Made by a program: the position numbers and the translations under genes
Shown: positions 11,266 through 23,504 of the stretch, piece by piece
Position numbering within the stretch: the stretch's first letter is position 1
How the letters are laid out: every line of letters starts with the position of its first letter
The notes under the pieces: model-generated
Told to the model about the DNA's origin: nothing
Databases searched by the model: none
What the model saw: only the letters and a program-made list of their open reading frames with translations
NCBI GenBank assembly: GCA_916048095.2
Contig: OU696576.1
Span: 1,901,501-1,965,500, forward strand
Length of the DNA: 64,000 bases
From: Sacculina carcini
Taxonomy: Eukaryota; Arthropoda; Thecostraca; Sacculinidae
Direction: 5' to 3'

Positions 11266-11704
11266 CTACGACCGGCTCGCACACAGTTTGCGCAGTTGTG
11301 GGCATCTCAAAGAACAATATTTAATAGCGTGCTTGCCTGCACACCAGCCACAGGTATTTTCTCGGACCTGGCACTTGTCAGCCATGTGACCGTGACGCTG
11401 GCACTTGGCACAATAGCGGCACGAGTGACTCAGTAGCACGAGTGACCCAGTAGCGGTCGTGCACCACACACCGTCGGTCAACCAGGTACAGGTATCCTGA
11501 CTTCATCACTATGTCACGGATGACAGGAGAGACGGCGGCAACAGCTGTTTTTGAGTGGCCCGTAGACTTATTTGATAACAGCACCTTGAAGTCTGAAGAG
11601 AGCTTGATTGCCGCTTTGACTCCGTCATTTTTGCGGCACACAGGGTCGGGAATGTCTTCATCAGATATGTCAGAGCTAACCGATGTTATTGTCAGTTTTT
11701 TCAT
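11266..11704 (-). pseudogene. Non-LTR retrotransposon ORF1 fragment (zinc knuckles)
   Basis: Two minus-strand frames join. The upstream frame ends VVHDRYWVTR, and after a frameshift comes a zinc-knuckle segment CAKCQRHGHMADKC followed by CGWCAGKHAIKYC. The intact CR1 ORF1 at 53794-54939 has the same order (YDRFWVTR, then CARCAGLGHSEARC, then CGFCAGPH), so this is the C-terminal part of a related ORF1, which would bind the element RNA. It is truncated at both ends, and a small duplication around 11419-11450 adds to the damage. Confidence 0.75.
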
Positions 11705-11814
11705 GACCTTGCCACGTCATAAGGCATTGAGCTGTTTGCCGCTATTCATCGCCAACATTGCACAGTCTGCAGATTTTGAGTCTGGACAATCAATCATGAG
11801 ACTATACAATCACA

Positions 11815-11985
11815 TGCACACACACACACACACACACACAGGCACACACACACACCCAGACACACACACGCACACATACAGACACACACGTACTCACAGA
11901 CACACGCGCACACAGACACACGACCCACACACTAAGGCACCGGAACACGCACGCACATAAACACACGGACACACGCGCACGTCCG
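11815..11985. repeat. (CA)n-rich microsatellite
   Basis: About 170 bp of imperfect CACACA with CACG and CAGA interruptions, lying exactly between two non-LTR fragments. Confidence 0.9.
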
Positions 11986-11995
11986 CTATGCTTGC

Positions 11996-12285
11996 TTGCC
12001 ACTGGAAGCTATGGGCAACCCCACACTTCGACCCAGCCTCGAAGATTTTACTGAGGCCATTGCCACCTGTGCCAAACATAGCATTCCGCGTACAGCATCG
12101 CGTCCCCGGCGGCGTCCTGTTCCTTGGTGGACAGACGCGTGTTCTGCGGCTTTGCGAGAGCGACGTCGTTGCTGGAGTCGTTTCCGGCGCAACAGCACGG
12201 TGGCAAACATGGTTTGCTTCCGCCACGCACGCGCAAAAGCTCGATGGACCTTTCGCGTGGCGAAGCGGGCCTCGTGGGTATTTTC
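11996..12285 (+). pseudogene. Internal ORF2 fragment of the I/Jockey-type element
   Basis: Codes for a segment (PWWTDACSAALRERRRC, WTFRVAKRASW) nearly identical to residues coded at 29352-29627 in the larger element at 26119-30949. It is the linker between endonuclease and RT. Homology begins and ends abruptly, so this is a small internal piece rather than a 5'-truncated insertion. Confidence 0.85.
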
Positions 12286-12458
12286 ATATCTCCATTCTGT
12301 TAGGTCGCACATCAAATGCCTCAACTTAACTTCGATGTTTTCGCTGTCATATGCGAAAACCATATAATTCGTTCTGCCTTCATTTCTGATCTCACCAGTG
12401 TGTGAGATTTACGGCATATACCTTCACCTCCTCTTCGTCCGATCAATTCGTCAGTCTA

Positions 12459-12875
12459 TCAGTCTTTCCGTTTGTTATGCTGGTAATATTCCCCGCTATT
12501 TTCAGCAGCAATCAGTTCGTCTAGAACTTGTTGAAAGTACGTCGCTTCGTTTGTAACACCGAACGGCAAACGAGTGAATTCATAAAGATTTCTCTCAGCT
12601 TCGAAGGCGGTGTATAGCTGATCGCTGACTTTCAGTGTGATTTGATGGTGGGCGCTTTTCAAGTCGATGGAGCTGAACCAACTATATGACGATATCTTTT
12701 CTACCATTTCCAAAATTCGAGGTACTGGATAGGCGATGAGATCAGTGTATTTGTTGATGGTTTGAGAGTAGTCAACGACCATTCTCTTTTTGTTTGCTTG
12801 GTCTACCACAACCACCTGGGCCCTCCATGGACTACGGCTTGGAGTTATTATGCCTTGTTTGAGCAAACTGTCCAC
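12459..12875 (-). pseudogene. Gypsy D reverse transcriptase, N-terminal half
   Basis: Contains the segment SPWRAQVVVV, the SIDLKSAHHQ palm motif with its first catalytic Asp, and LPFGVTNEATYFQQVLDEL. The frame stops before the second Asp pair, so it cannot be active. It would copy element RNA into DNA in the particle. Confidence 0.88.
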
Positions 12876-12942
12876 TTCGCCTATGATAAATTGAATATTC
12901 GCTTTTGAATATCTTCTTGACTTTATTTGAGTAGGGCGGCAA

Positions 12943-13518
12943 TCAGAGGAAGGTTTGAAAATATAGCTGGAGGCTCAATGTCAGCGGCGAGAAGGCTGCA
13001 TAACTCACCGTAATTTTCTGATGCCGACTTAGAAAGTTGTGACCGAGCAGCACAGGCGCACAAAGATTGTCCATCAGATGAAGACAGATGCCACTGAATG
13101 ATTTTCCATTCACGATGATGTATACCACACAACACTTTGTGATTTCAACCGATTGTCTTGATGATGCAATTGAAATTAGACCAGAAGGAGCGACTGTTAA
13201 TCTCATGCGCTTTGCTACGTTTGTTCTTATAAAACTGCCGCCGCAGCTGCCGGTGTACAGCAGATCGTCTATAGAATAACCACTGCTAAACTTCACTGAA
13301 GTAACAGCGTATGAGAGGCTTTTTAGTACGCCTGTTGAAGAAGCAATAATTGTAACGGTTGTTGTGGCTGAAGTGGCTTGTTTAAAGTGCGGCGAACGTT
13401 GTCGTGCTGAAGACTTGCACACACGGGCGTAATGGCCGATTTTATGACATTTAATGCAACTAGCATTTCGAGCAGGACAATCAGATCTGGCTTGAGCAGC
13501 CCTTCCACAAAAAATCAC
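12943..13518 (-). pseudogene. Gypsy D zinc knuckle and protease region
   Basis: Begins with a zinc knuckle, C-x2-C-x4-H-x4-C (CIKCHKIGHYARVC), preceded by a basic/Cys segment. A retropepsin-like segment follows (SSGYSIDDLLYTGSCGGSFI), where the expected active-site DTGS/DSGS reads YTGS, and then LLGHNFLSRH. The active-site Asp therefore seems lost. It lies in a different frame from gag and RT. Confidence 0.78.
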
Positions 13519-14132
13519 TTTCGTGTACGCGTCACAACAATATTTCCACAGGAACCGACCAGTGATTCTGCTTTCTTGTGTGAATTCTCACAATGTGCTG
13601 CTTGTTGACTCTGGTATTTTACGGTGACCAGCGACACAGTGGATCGTGGTGAGTTGTCAATATAACATGAAGCTGAATGAAGTTGAGCCATTTCAAGAGC
13701 TCGTGCCTGACTTACTGCGGACGACAAGTTTAGAGACAGATTCTCCAGCAAACGTTGTCTTATTGCGTTAGAAGACATACCTGTTATGTAGGCATCTCTG
13801 ATGGCCAGTTCCTCAGCTTCAGTCGCAGTACAATTTTTGAAGCCACACTCAGCTGCCAGTCTTTTCAAATTGTCGAGAAAAGTGTCTCCATTCTGCTGTT
13901 TACGAGTGGCTAACTTGTGTCTTGCGAAAACTTCCCTCTTTGCTTTGACAAACCTGGACGCCATCAGGCAGGCTGCTGTTTCATAGCTCTGCGCGACTTT
14001 AATGATCTTGTGGAGCTTCACACTCATGTGAGAACGCAGTAGAGCCAATTTATTCTTGTCGCAAATCTGGTGGTATGGCCTCACAGAATGCGTCAAAATT
14101 CTCGTACCACATGTGCCACTGATCTTCAGCAT
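13515..14132 (-). pseudogene. Gypsy D gag
   Basis: A 205-residue frame, with KAKREVFARHKLATRKQQ and a DTFLDNLKRLAAECGF stretch typical of insect- and worm-type gypsy gag. It overlaps the next frame by four bases. The same motif order appears in element A gag (FARHLLATHTQQ, DDFLSNLHRLSKDC). Confidence 0.8.
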
Positions 14133-14150
14133 CTGCTGCCTCTACGTCGA

Positions 14151-15214
14151 TATCCAGAGGCGAAGGCCGTATGTATTTTTACATAATAAGAGCTGAATAA
14201 ATTGAGGCGACCAATACACTCTTTCAGGAACGTTGGCTTTTTTAAGCTCTAATACCACACAAGAACTAACGAAGAACAACGCACACACGGAAAAGTCCAC
14301 TGAACACACACGCACACACACACACACACATACTTACATACAACCAGTACATACACGCAAGCAAAGTGAACGATTACTAGCGACACAATTCCACACTGCA
14401 CGTACAGCATAGGCATTCATAGTTCCAATATCAGGCAGCATAGGCATTCACAGTTTACACCAGAGTTGTATATCCTGATGAGGATTCATTATTGTTTGTG
14501 GCTATTCTATGTTTTGTTAGCCATTCTTGTGGACATGTTTAACATGCTTGCAGCCGGTTTGGTCGTACGTGTTTGCTTAACTACGACTCATTTCAGTAAA
14601 TGTAACGGTGTTCGCTTCTCGATAAGCTCTCTAATTGAGAAATTGAGTATCAGAAACATGGTTTGACTTACAGACCAACCTGGATCTGTACACGTTGAGT
14701 ATTTACCAACTTGTCACGGGAAATCGCCGTAATAAAAGAGGTGGTGGTGTTGATATATGTGCTGATAATAGACTAATCGTCGACCACAAATTTGTGCAAG
14801 TGACAGTTATATATGACGTTATTGAAAGCAGAACGCTGAAAGCAAAACTTGACCATTTCGTGTTTTATGTCACCTCTGTCTACAGATTGTCACGGTTGTG
14901 GTAGCCTGATGATCACAGTGTGTGCAGCCTGTTTTGTAGTGCCATCTATGTAGCTGAATTTGTATTCACCTTTGTCATTTTTCACGCGAGTCAGTCTGAA
15001 ATACAGTATGCTAGAGTGAGTCTGCCCGTCTCAGCTACACAGATCACCATCGTCCAATATGACAATTTTCACATAATTTTTGTTTGAACCTTGGTAAACA
15101 GCAACAGAAATAACTGGTTTGTTCTGTGGGATTTTAATATATCCAAAAATAGATAGATATCCTAAAATAGATAAATATAGGCATTTATGGCATTTTGCCT
15201 AAACACCCGGTCTT
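14151..15214. other. No gene recognised
   Basis: Mostly unique AT-rich sequence with a CA run near 14300-14330. The short frame 14695-14904 (RRNKRGGGVDIC...) faintly resembles the endonuclease of non-LTR elements, but it is too short to call. Confidence 0.4.
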
Positions 15215-16144
15215 TAATGATTATACAAACGAATTTTCACGCAAACAAAGAAGCGGACACACAAGCAAAAACTTACCACATTGCAGCGATTAATCAGCGA
15301 GCTGTCTTTTTTACAGAATTCAGGATAATAAACGCATTTTTCTGCTGGCCTTTCTCTAGATTATGAAGTCCATTCAGAAGAACATCTGCCAGACAGCGAA
15401 ATATGCGGGACATATAATGCATATCCCGTTGAAACTGAATATTGCTGTGAGTCTCCAGTCATTTATGACAGCGGGAGGGGTGATGGTCTTCCTTGATGAA
15501 ACATTACACTTTCGACGATATATAATTTAGCTATAATTTTATGTGCAGGCTGCTCTTCTAATGTTTTCCATCTACCCAGACGTTAACATACACCTCAGGT
15601 GATTGTCGGTGTTAACAATGAAACCGAACACACTCTTTGTCAATGCGTTGTTTGACTGTCGCAGGGCAATTACCTGGAAAATAGAATATCTCACAGTAGT
15701 TCTAGTTGATCTTGTGGTTGTATGTGATGGATCCAATAGCACGACCACCAGCATTCTCAACAGCGGCGACCGCCTACTTTATGTATTCAGGTTGGCATGT
15801 ACCCGTGTGCTTTAAATGAGTGTCACATAAATCATTATGCTAGGTCGTATGTGCAGCGACCTCATGGTAATACACAATGATATAGCCCTTCAGTATCACC
15901 TGTTTAGCTCCGTGCCACACAAAACCCTACAAAAAGTACAACCCTGCCAAATCTGTACTTCCTATATCAAGAGAAAACACATTCTGTTGTAGTCTTCACT
16001 TTGACAAGCGATTACCTTATCACCTCATCTTTGCCAATAAACGGAATTTCGTCCTGCAGCTTGCGTTTGCTTGGCAGCACCAAAATATGTCTGAGATGTT
16101 CATAACTGAACTTGGGGTGTAATTCTTGAGCTTTGTATTGGTTT
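15215..16144 (-). repeat. Repeat R, copy 1, part 1
   Basis: It matches 41190-42095 in opposite orientation over about 0.9 kb. It continues at 23684-23957 on the far side of gypsy A. A short protein segment in the minus frame near 15572-15760 (RYSIFQVIALRQ, VFGFI) is conserved in copy 2, suggesting a once-coding element. I do not recognise the family. Confidence 0.75.
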
Positions 16145-16331
16145 TGTTGTGAGAATTACGATAATAATGTATAACCAAATATGGGCTTTATTAAGCTGTA
16201 AACACCACTTACACAATAACGACACTCACACAACTGAATTCAGAAATTACCAATTGTCTCAACGAGCATCAATCGTCTTAACAAGTACAATTATGCAATT
16301 ACATGACAAGTATAATTTAATTCATATAACA
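16145..16331 (-). repeat. Gypsy A 3' LTR
   Basis: 187 bp, sharing most bases with 23505-23683 but carrying extra bases near 16240-16260 and several substitutions. The AATAAAG-like motif on the minus strand may be the poly(A) signal. Confidence 0.9.
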
Positions 16332-16386
16332 TTTTCCACCACCAAAGAACTAGACACAGCGCACATAAATTATTTTGAACATAATC

Positions 16387-16488
16387 TGTTATATAATTGT
16401 TATGTGTAGTGCGTTGTAATACTTGTCACGTGTGTTGTAGATTTTATGCCAAAGTGATTGGAGACTGATGGACCGATAGGAATTTGAA
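16387..16488 (+). repeat. Element B 5' LTR (truncated)
   Basis: Only the first 102 of 241 bp remain. The break at 16488 falls just after GGAATTTGAA, beyond which it no longer matches the 3' LTR. Confidence 0.9.
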
Positions 16489-16529
16489 TCTGTAGCTGCT
16501 AGAGAGAAACAACGAGCAAAATCGGCACA

Positions 16530-19500
16530 CGTCACGAGACGATGCTTCAGGTGCGGTGGGCCTCATCTTGGACGATTCTGCCCGTAAGGTCGGGGAAAGA
16601 TAACGTGCTGTACATGTGGCGAAGAAGGCCATATCTCCAGACATTGTACCTTGTCGGGAAACGGAGAAGGGAGAGTTTCTGCGCCGGAGGCTCCCCCGAA
16701 GTAGCACTGAAGGCGCTACCTATCGTTGATGCCACGGTTAACGGGCACGATGCGAGAGCTTTGATTGATTCTGGCTGCTCTCAAACGGTGATATCGGCTC
16801 GGTTTTGTAGTTATGCACCTGGGCGGTGCGATATAGTAACATTTGACGGTGACAAAGTGTGTTGTGGTGGTCCGGTTCGCGCATCAATCAAACTGATGGA
16901 CAGAAACGTGAACGTTGCTGTGATTGTTGCAGGACAGCTCATATCTGGAGTGGATGTTCTTATAGGCATGGACATAATCACCAAGATGGGTGGAGTTTTT
17001 ATCGATGATCGTGGAGTGAAATTCAATGTGCATCGTAATGTGTGTGCTTCTGCTCAAGGTGTAAACGTACATAAGTTATCTGTTGACGACGATGACTTCT
17101 CAGCCTGGTTTGACGGTGAGAAGTGGACGGCCAGGTGGAAGTGGAAGAATGAGCCGCCGGTGCTTAGAACTTCGGTATGTTATTACAAAAGCGGCATGAC
17201 ATCTGAGGTGGAGAAGAAATTCGACGCTGAAGTGCAGAGGTGGGTCGATGAGGGTTTGTTGGTACCTGACAATAACAAATGTCCGATTGGTGTCATCCCA
17301 CTCATGGCCGTTGTGCAAGAGAACAAAGGAAAAGTTAGACCCGTGCTAGACTACCGAGAGCTTAATAACTTTGTCAGTTGCAAGAATGGTAGGGACATGA
17401 TGGCTTGTGATGAAGCACTGCGTGAGTGGAGAAGGGGAGGTGAACAATCGAAACTACTTGATCTGAAATCGGCTTATTTACAGATTCACGTTGCGTCGGA
17501 TTTACAAGGTTTTCAGCGTGTGTGTTGGCGAGGAAAATACTTTCGCCTGTCTCGGTTGGGTTTCGGGTTAAATTGTGGCCCTCGAATTATGAGTCAGGTT
17601 CTACAGAAAGTGTTACAACAGAGTGAAAGAGTAAGGAATGGAACTAGTGCATACATGGACGATATAATTGTAGATGAACAAGTGGTGTCGGCAGAAGAAG
17701 TTGCGGTGCATTTAAAGAAGTTTGGTCTAGAAGCGAAACTTCCTGAACCGCTTGAGAATAATCGTGTTCTCGGCTTGAAGTAGGAACGAGGAAGTAATGG
17801 TCGACTGGAGTTCAAGCGTGGAAATGAATTGCCAGATATCGAAGAGACAAGAATGAGTCGGCGGACGTTGTTTTCTGTGTTTGGTCGTCTTATTGGGCAC
17901 TACCCTGTGTGCGGGTGGCTCCGTGTGGCGTGCAGCTACGTGAAAAGAGTGTGTGAAGGAAAGTCGTGGGATGATGATATTGGTGGGGAGGAGCACGGAA
18001 TGTTGCGGGATGTGTTGAGGAAAGTCCGAATGTGTGATCCAGTGAGAGGACCATGGTCGGTGTCGTTTGATGTGGTTTCTTGAAAAGTGTGGAGTGATGC
18101 TAGTAATCTGGCCACTGGAGTTGCCATTGAGATTGAGGGAATAATAGTGGAAGATGGCGCTTGGCTAAGAAAACCGTCTGATTTGAGTCACATCAACATC
18201 GCTGAGCTTGACGCAGCTATACGTGGTATTAATCTGGCTCTAAAATGGCAGATAAAGAAATTGGATGTTGTGACTGATTCGGCAACGGTTTCCAGCTGGT
18301 TGAAGTCGGCTTTGCGAGGTGAACAAAGAGTTAAGGTCGCGGGCATGTCGGAAATGTTAGTGAGACGACGATTATGACTTTTTCAAGAAGTTGTTGAGCA
18401 GTTTGGACTCAAAGTTAATGTGACGTTAGTGGAGTCACGCAAGAACCTGGCAGATGCCCTGACTAGGGTAGACAAACGATGGTTGAACAAGAAACGTGTC
18501 AGCAATAGTCCAACACCGGTGTGCAATGTGAGTGTAAGCACTCTGCACAATGATCACCACTTCGGTGTGGAGAGAACCCTGCAGCTGGCCAAGCTCGTCA
18601 ACCCGGATGTGACAAGGAAAGAGGCGGAGTATTGTGTGAAGCATTGCACTCAATGTCGCAGTATCGACCCAGCTCCAGTACAGCATGAGCCGGGTGTGCT
18701 GACTGTGAGTGAAAACTGGTTGAGGTTGTCTGTTGACACAACTCACTGGAACGGCAAATGTTTCCTAACAATTGTTGATTGTGGTCCAAGCCGTTTTGCT
18801 CTGTGGCGTCGGATAGAGTCTGAAAACTCGAGAGATGTTGTCAGAATTTTAGAGGAAGTGTTTAGGGAACGAGGTCCGCCGTCCGAGATTCTGCTTGACA
18901 ACAGTGCAACTTTCCGTTTCTACCAAGTGTCTCAGTTGTGTCGTAAGTGGTGGGTGAATTTGAGGTACCGAGCTGCATATAGACCAGCAGGGAACGGTGT
19001 GATTGAGAGAAACCACCAAACAAAATAGCGTATGGCAGCTCGCACCGGAAAATCACCATTGGAGGCTGTGTTTTTTTACAACCTGGCCGCGACTGGCAAC
19101 GAGGGTCGCGTTAATTCACCAAGTGCTATGATTCATTCATATCAATGGCGGCATCCTCGCGCAGAACTAACGACATTGGATGACACCACTAGTACCAGAA
19201 TTCGTGAGGGTGAAACTGTTCTGGTGAAACCGGCAGACGGCAAGTGTACGTCGCGTTGGCAGCCAGGCAGAGTAACTGGCGTTATTTCAGGAATAACACT
19301 GAGTTTGACGGTGTGTCTCGTCATATACTTGATGTGCGCCGTTTATTGGAAACAAGGGATGAAAGTGACGATGACGGGGAGGCAGACGATGCACCAGGGA
19401 ATCGTGAGCAGACTTCTGAAATTCTGCAGGCGGATACGGATGATGGTGGAAACAGCGATGCAACAGAAACAGGACTATTGCTGTCAAGAAGACCTTCACG

Positions 19501-19543
19501 GGTACGACGATCAACGGCGTGGCTTAGTGACTACGAAAGATGA
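16530..19543 (+). pseudogene. Element B gag knuckles and pol (Ty3/gypsy-like)
   Basis: Two zinc knuckles (CFRCGGPHLGRFC and CCTCGEEGHISRHC) near 16543-16650 lie one frame ahead of pol, consistent with a gag/pol frameshift. Pol then reads in one frame from about 16680: protease with ALIDSGCS, RT with LDLKSAYLQIHV and AYMDDIIV, RNase H starting VWSDAS, an integrase zinc finger (HH..CTQC) and core with VDTTHW, LLDNS and GVIERNH. Stops at 17781, 18081, 18375 and 19026 and a frameshift near 19290 disable it. Catalytic residues are otherwise kept, so decay is recent. The RT has the LGFGLNCGPRIM pattern. Confidence 0.9.
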
Positions 19544-19562
19544 TGTGGACATCAGGAGGGCG

Positions 19563-19803
19563 TGTTGTATAATTGTTATGTGTAGTGCGTTGTAATACTT
19601 GTCACGTGTGTTGTAGATTTTATTCCAAAGTGATTGGAGACTGATGGACCGTTAGGAATTTGAAAAGCAGTGGGAAAGAGAGAGAGGAAGTGATAGGAAG
19701 TCAGAGACAGAATAATCGTAGACTTTTAACCGTTATTGTTCTTGTAATATTGTTTCGCATATAATATATTCTTATTGTTCGTACTGCTTGGAGTTTGGTC
19801 ACA
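19563..19803 (+). repeat. Element B 3' LTR
   Basis: 241 bp, TGTT...CACA, followed by the TAATC duplication. It starts 20 bp after the pol stop. Confidence 0.92.
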
Positions 19804-20092
19804 TAATCAATATTAATCATCACTGACGAAGTCACCATCGAGGAGGACTGAAGCGGTCAGGCGCTCTCCTCATTCACGCACTCCGTCAAGCTGTTGTTCT
19901 GGCGTCTCTCACAGGAACTTGCGAATTGACATTGTTCGACATTGTTCAGCTCCGTCGACACGTCGTGCTGATCATTGCACACCGTTTCACTATCCTCATC
20001 ACAACAAACATCAGGTGACGACTGACAGCATTCGATGGATTCCACTCAGATGTCTGCGATGTGGTATTTGATAGATCGGAGCTGGTACTTGA

Positions 20093-20971
20093 CTACGGGA
20101 TTTGTGCTGAGCTACGCTCTGATGCCGATGCTACTGAGTTGTTGATGGTGGCATCGGCGGCTGAAGATGGGCACGGTGTTATATCGCGGGGCGAAACAGA
20201 AGACTCACGGCCGTCTGGGTACCTTATATGCGCGTATAAAGGATTAACACTGAGAAGTTCCACTTCGCGTACCAGAGGTTCTTCCTTGGAATGCGGATCA
20301 AAATTGCGCAAGTATACCGGTCCCGGACGAGTAAGCCACGATGACAGTGATTGTCCAACATACGAACGACGATCAAACGCGAACATACGTTCATGCGGTG
20401 TACAATTGGTCGACGTGCACAAAAGTGACCTCAAACAATGGAGTGTTTGAGGTAACACTTGCTCCCAGTATGCATCTGCCAATCCGTTTGATTTCAGGGC
20501 CAGTTTGATTGACTTCCATATTGACCCATTGAGCCATCCTACCTGTGAGTTACCTTGCGGATGGCATGGAGTCGATTTGCTTGATGCTACTCCGTGACGT
20601 AGAAGATAGTTTTTGATATCACTGGACATAAACCCGGGCCCTCTGTCAGAATGAATGAATGATGCGGTTCCGAACACATAAAATATTTCCTGTAAGCACC
20701 GTATTATAGTCGAGGAAGCCACATCTTTACAAGTGAAGGTGAAGGGGAACCGATAATACTCGTCCACGGCTACAAATATATATTTATTGTTGGTTCTGGA
20801 CGGCAAGAGTCCCTTAAAGTCGATACTCAATCGATCCATAGGACGTGTTGCTGATATCAGAGAACCCATGCCTACATTAGCAAATTGAGGCTTTAGCTCC
20901 GCACAAATACAAGTCGAGCACACCTCCTTCACATTATTTGTAGAAAACGGTAAGTTCTTGCATCGTTGCAT
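20093..20971 (-). pseudogene. Gypsy A integrase
   Basis: A 292-codon open frame. The core has SIDFKG (first Asp), IHSDRGPGF (second Asp) and a HPQGNSQVGWLNG segment where the third catalytic residue, usually Glu in a QVER context, reads Gly. A C-terminal GPVYLRNF module follows. The N-terminal zinc finger survives only partly. It would insert element DNA into chromosomes, but loss of the Glu should inactivate it. Confidence 0.88.
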
Positions 20972-20989
20972 TCTTGTGACTCCAGGATG

Positions 20990-21376
20990 TCACAGTTCAA
21001 CGTGTAATTGCCTTAACGATGGTGTGGTAGCAATGCCACAACATACTCTGCTCAATGCATCTGCTCCGATGTTCTTGTCTCCAAGTATGTAACCAATTTG
21101 ATAGCTGTAATTGGCTAGCTCCAATCGCCAGCCTTGGATCTTATCAGTCTTGATTTTTGTCCTCTTGCGATTATCCAGCATAAATGTTATTGACCGTTGA
21201 TCGGTGATGATAGTAAATGTTTTGCCAGCAAGGAATTGCCTCAATTCTCTCACCGCTTCAATTACAACGGTAGCCTCTTTGTCTACCGCTGGATAGCGCT
21301 TTTCATTGACATTTAAACTTTGTGACATAAATGCCACCGGACGATCATCTTGGTTCAATGTCGCAGAGAGAACCAC
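20990..21376 (-). pseudogene. Gypsy A RNase H domain
   Basis: Contains PVAFMSQSLNVNEKRYPAVDKE and TIITDQRSITFML, then a connection segment ending in ADALSR. The frame is the same as the integrase but is separated from it by a stop and from RT by a frameshift. Confidence 0.88.
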
Positions 21377-21657
21377 ATTGGACGCATCACATTCGACTTC
21401 GAAATGCTTGTTATGATCTGATGCAAGCAGAACTGCGTTGGCAAGACTACCCTTTATAGCTGAAAAGCATTCGATGACATCGGTAAACCTTCTACTGATA
21501 ACAATGGTCGCACAACGTCAGACAATTTGGGGATCCACTTGGCATTATATGAAAATAGGCCCAATATTTTTTTCAATTCTGATTTGCTGTTGGAGCGGTA
21601 AGATCGATCAACGGCTGCAAGCGATCCTTATCTGGCCTTATGACACCACTGCTGATT

Positions 21658-22367
21658 TCATAACCAATCATGTTTATTTTTGATGAGGAAAGTACAGATT
21701 TTGTGAGGTCCAGCTGTCTGCATGAATTTTCTTACACACTCATCATGCTCATCCTGGTCTTTACCGGCGATTGTGATGTCCAGGCAGACAAATGTGTTTT
21801 CATGCTTCTCTTCCTCAACGAATGTATTCATCGCGCGCTGGAACACAGCAACGCCGTTACTGACACCAAACGGGATTATTTTATATTGGTTTAATTTACC
21901 ATTTGCTTCAAAAGAAGTGAATGGCTTGTCTGCATTGTTTATCGCAATCTGATGGTACGCGCATTTAAGATCAAACGTTGAAAATATCCGATACGTTTCC
22001 AACTTGGTAATGATATTGTCGATTTTCGGCAGAGGATATGCATCTGGTAGTGCATACAAGTTTACCGTATTGGAGTAATCAACACACATGCGCCTTTCAT
22101 GATTTTGCTCTTTGTCACAACTACTTGGGCCCTCCAAGGAGACGATCTCGGTTCAATTATATCTTCAGAGAGAAGGTGCTTGATTTCTTCAGCAATGAAT
22201 TGTTGGTATCCGATGCTGTACTGACAAGACTTTGTAGCAATCGGTTTGCTGTTAGCCGAGAAATTGCTATAAAGTTGCGGCCTCGAAAGTTTAGCCACAA
22301 CCAAGCTACAAGTAGAATTGTGATCATCAGGCTTAACCTGTAACTGGTGCACTTCCGCCAAACTCAA
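21658..22367 (-). pseudogene. Gypsy A reverse transcriptase
   Basis: Two overlapping frames (22367-22062 and 22137-21658) make the RT: SPWRAQVVV, then FSTFDLKCAYHQIAI and IIPFGVSNGVAVFQRAM. The catalytic box reads VCLDITIAG, one Asp short of the usual YLDDI. With the frameshift this makes it inactive. Confidence 0.88.
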
Positions 22368-22486
22368 AATTCACAGACTTGTGTTGTCGCTGGAAATGCA
22401 GACCAAGAATTACGTCTTCACAAAGATTGTCGATGACCTCCAGTCTGATGTTGGGGTGTTGTCTGTTTCAGATACACAGCTTTGCA

Positions 22487-22756
22487 TTACAAAATCCGTG
22501 AATTTTGTCCTCTCGTAGTGGACTCCAGAGTAATAATTCGCCTTGATGGGTGCATTTTCAGTTGGAGAAGTTCAGCCAGTTCAGAGTTGATGAAGCTGTC
22601 CGAGCTGGCAGAATCGATAAGGGCTGACACACGAAACCCATTAATAGTAGCGGTGACTGTAGAAGCTTCCAGTGCAGGGACTGCAGACAATGCACACAAT
22701 GAAGAAGGGGCGACAGCGACAACGTTATTTTTATAGCTGGATTTTGAGCGACACAC
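22487..22756 (-). pseudogene. Gypsy A protease
   Basis: A retropepsin core, TINGFRVSALIDSASSDSFI, where DSA replaces the canonical DSG/DTG. It follows a zinc-knuckle frame (22731-22925, CSLCRKTGHWASV) whose final ligands are lost by frameshift. Confidence 0.8.
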
Positions 22757-23086
22757 TGGCCCAGTGCCCTGTTTTCCTACACAAGGAACACTCCCTATTT
22801 TTAGCGGGTTTTAAGTAGTGCACCACCGCAAAACCAGCATTTCCTGGATACTGCTGCAACATTCCCTTGCTTTTCGTTGTTGCTACTATGGCTAGCGAGA
22901 TTGGTGTCGGAAAACGATACATCATTCGATGCTACGGCCACTATTTTGCGGGGTTTGCCCGTATGATTCTGCGTGCTGCTGCGCCATGTCGAGGGATCTA
23001 GCGATAGCATGCGCTTCACTGAGACTGAGCGTGCGTCGCTCCAGAAGTATCTGTCGAATTTTAGTTGAATATATACCGTTAATGAA

Positions 23087-23457
23087 CTAATCACGAACGA
23101 GGTCTTGTCGGTACTCTTGTGCGGTCACCCTACGAAGCTGGCAATCCTTACTGAGACGATGCAGATTGGAAAGAAAGTCATCAATACTGACGTGAGATTG
23201 TTGTGTGTGAGTGGCCAGTAAGTGTCTTGCGAAGATTACGTTTTTCTCTTTGACATACCGTTTTTCAAGAATGGACATGACCGTTTCATATGTGTCACAA
23301 TCAGCAATGTGCTCATATATACTCGATGAAACATACTTAACAAGAAAACGAAATTTGTTAGTGGCACTTGGCTCTCATTCCTCCAGAAAATTGTCGAAAG
23401 TTCGTTTCCAGTGCTTGATTCCCGTCCAGCATTTTGGGAATTTGGCTCTACCACCAA
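23087..23457 (-). pseudogene. Gypsy A gag
   Basis: Two frames (23457-23236 and 23278-23087) carry segments similar to element D gag, including IFARHLLATHTQQ and DDFLSNLHRLSKDC. Particle structural protein, broken by a frameshift near 23240-23280. Confidence 0.78.
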
Positions 23458-23504
23458 ATTGTCAATACAACCAACTTATTAGATATTTTTACAGCTTAAT
23501 ATAT

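Larger units (their letters stand above)
12440..14150 (-). mobile_element. Ty3/gypsy element D, 3'-truncated
   Basis: Gag, zinc knuckle/protease and the first half of RT lie in order on the minus strand. The RT ends before the catalytic YxDD box, and no RNase H, integrase or LTR is seen. The proteins resemble those of element A (16145-23683), so both belong to one gypsy lineage. Confidence 0.85.
16387..19803 (+). mobile_element. LTR retrotransposon B nested in A
   Basis: A TGTT...CACA LTR (19563-19803, 241 bp) is complete at the 3' side. The first 102 bp of the 5' LTR (16387-16488) remain, with three differences, and then jump into gag zinc knuckles. The 5-bp duplication TAATC (16382-16386; 19804-19808) shows that this is a genuine insertion into A. 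The missing part of the 5' LTR, leader and gag were lost in one internal deletion after insertion. The domain order protease-RT-RNase H-integrase is gypsy-like. Confidence 0.93.
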
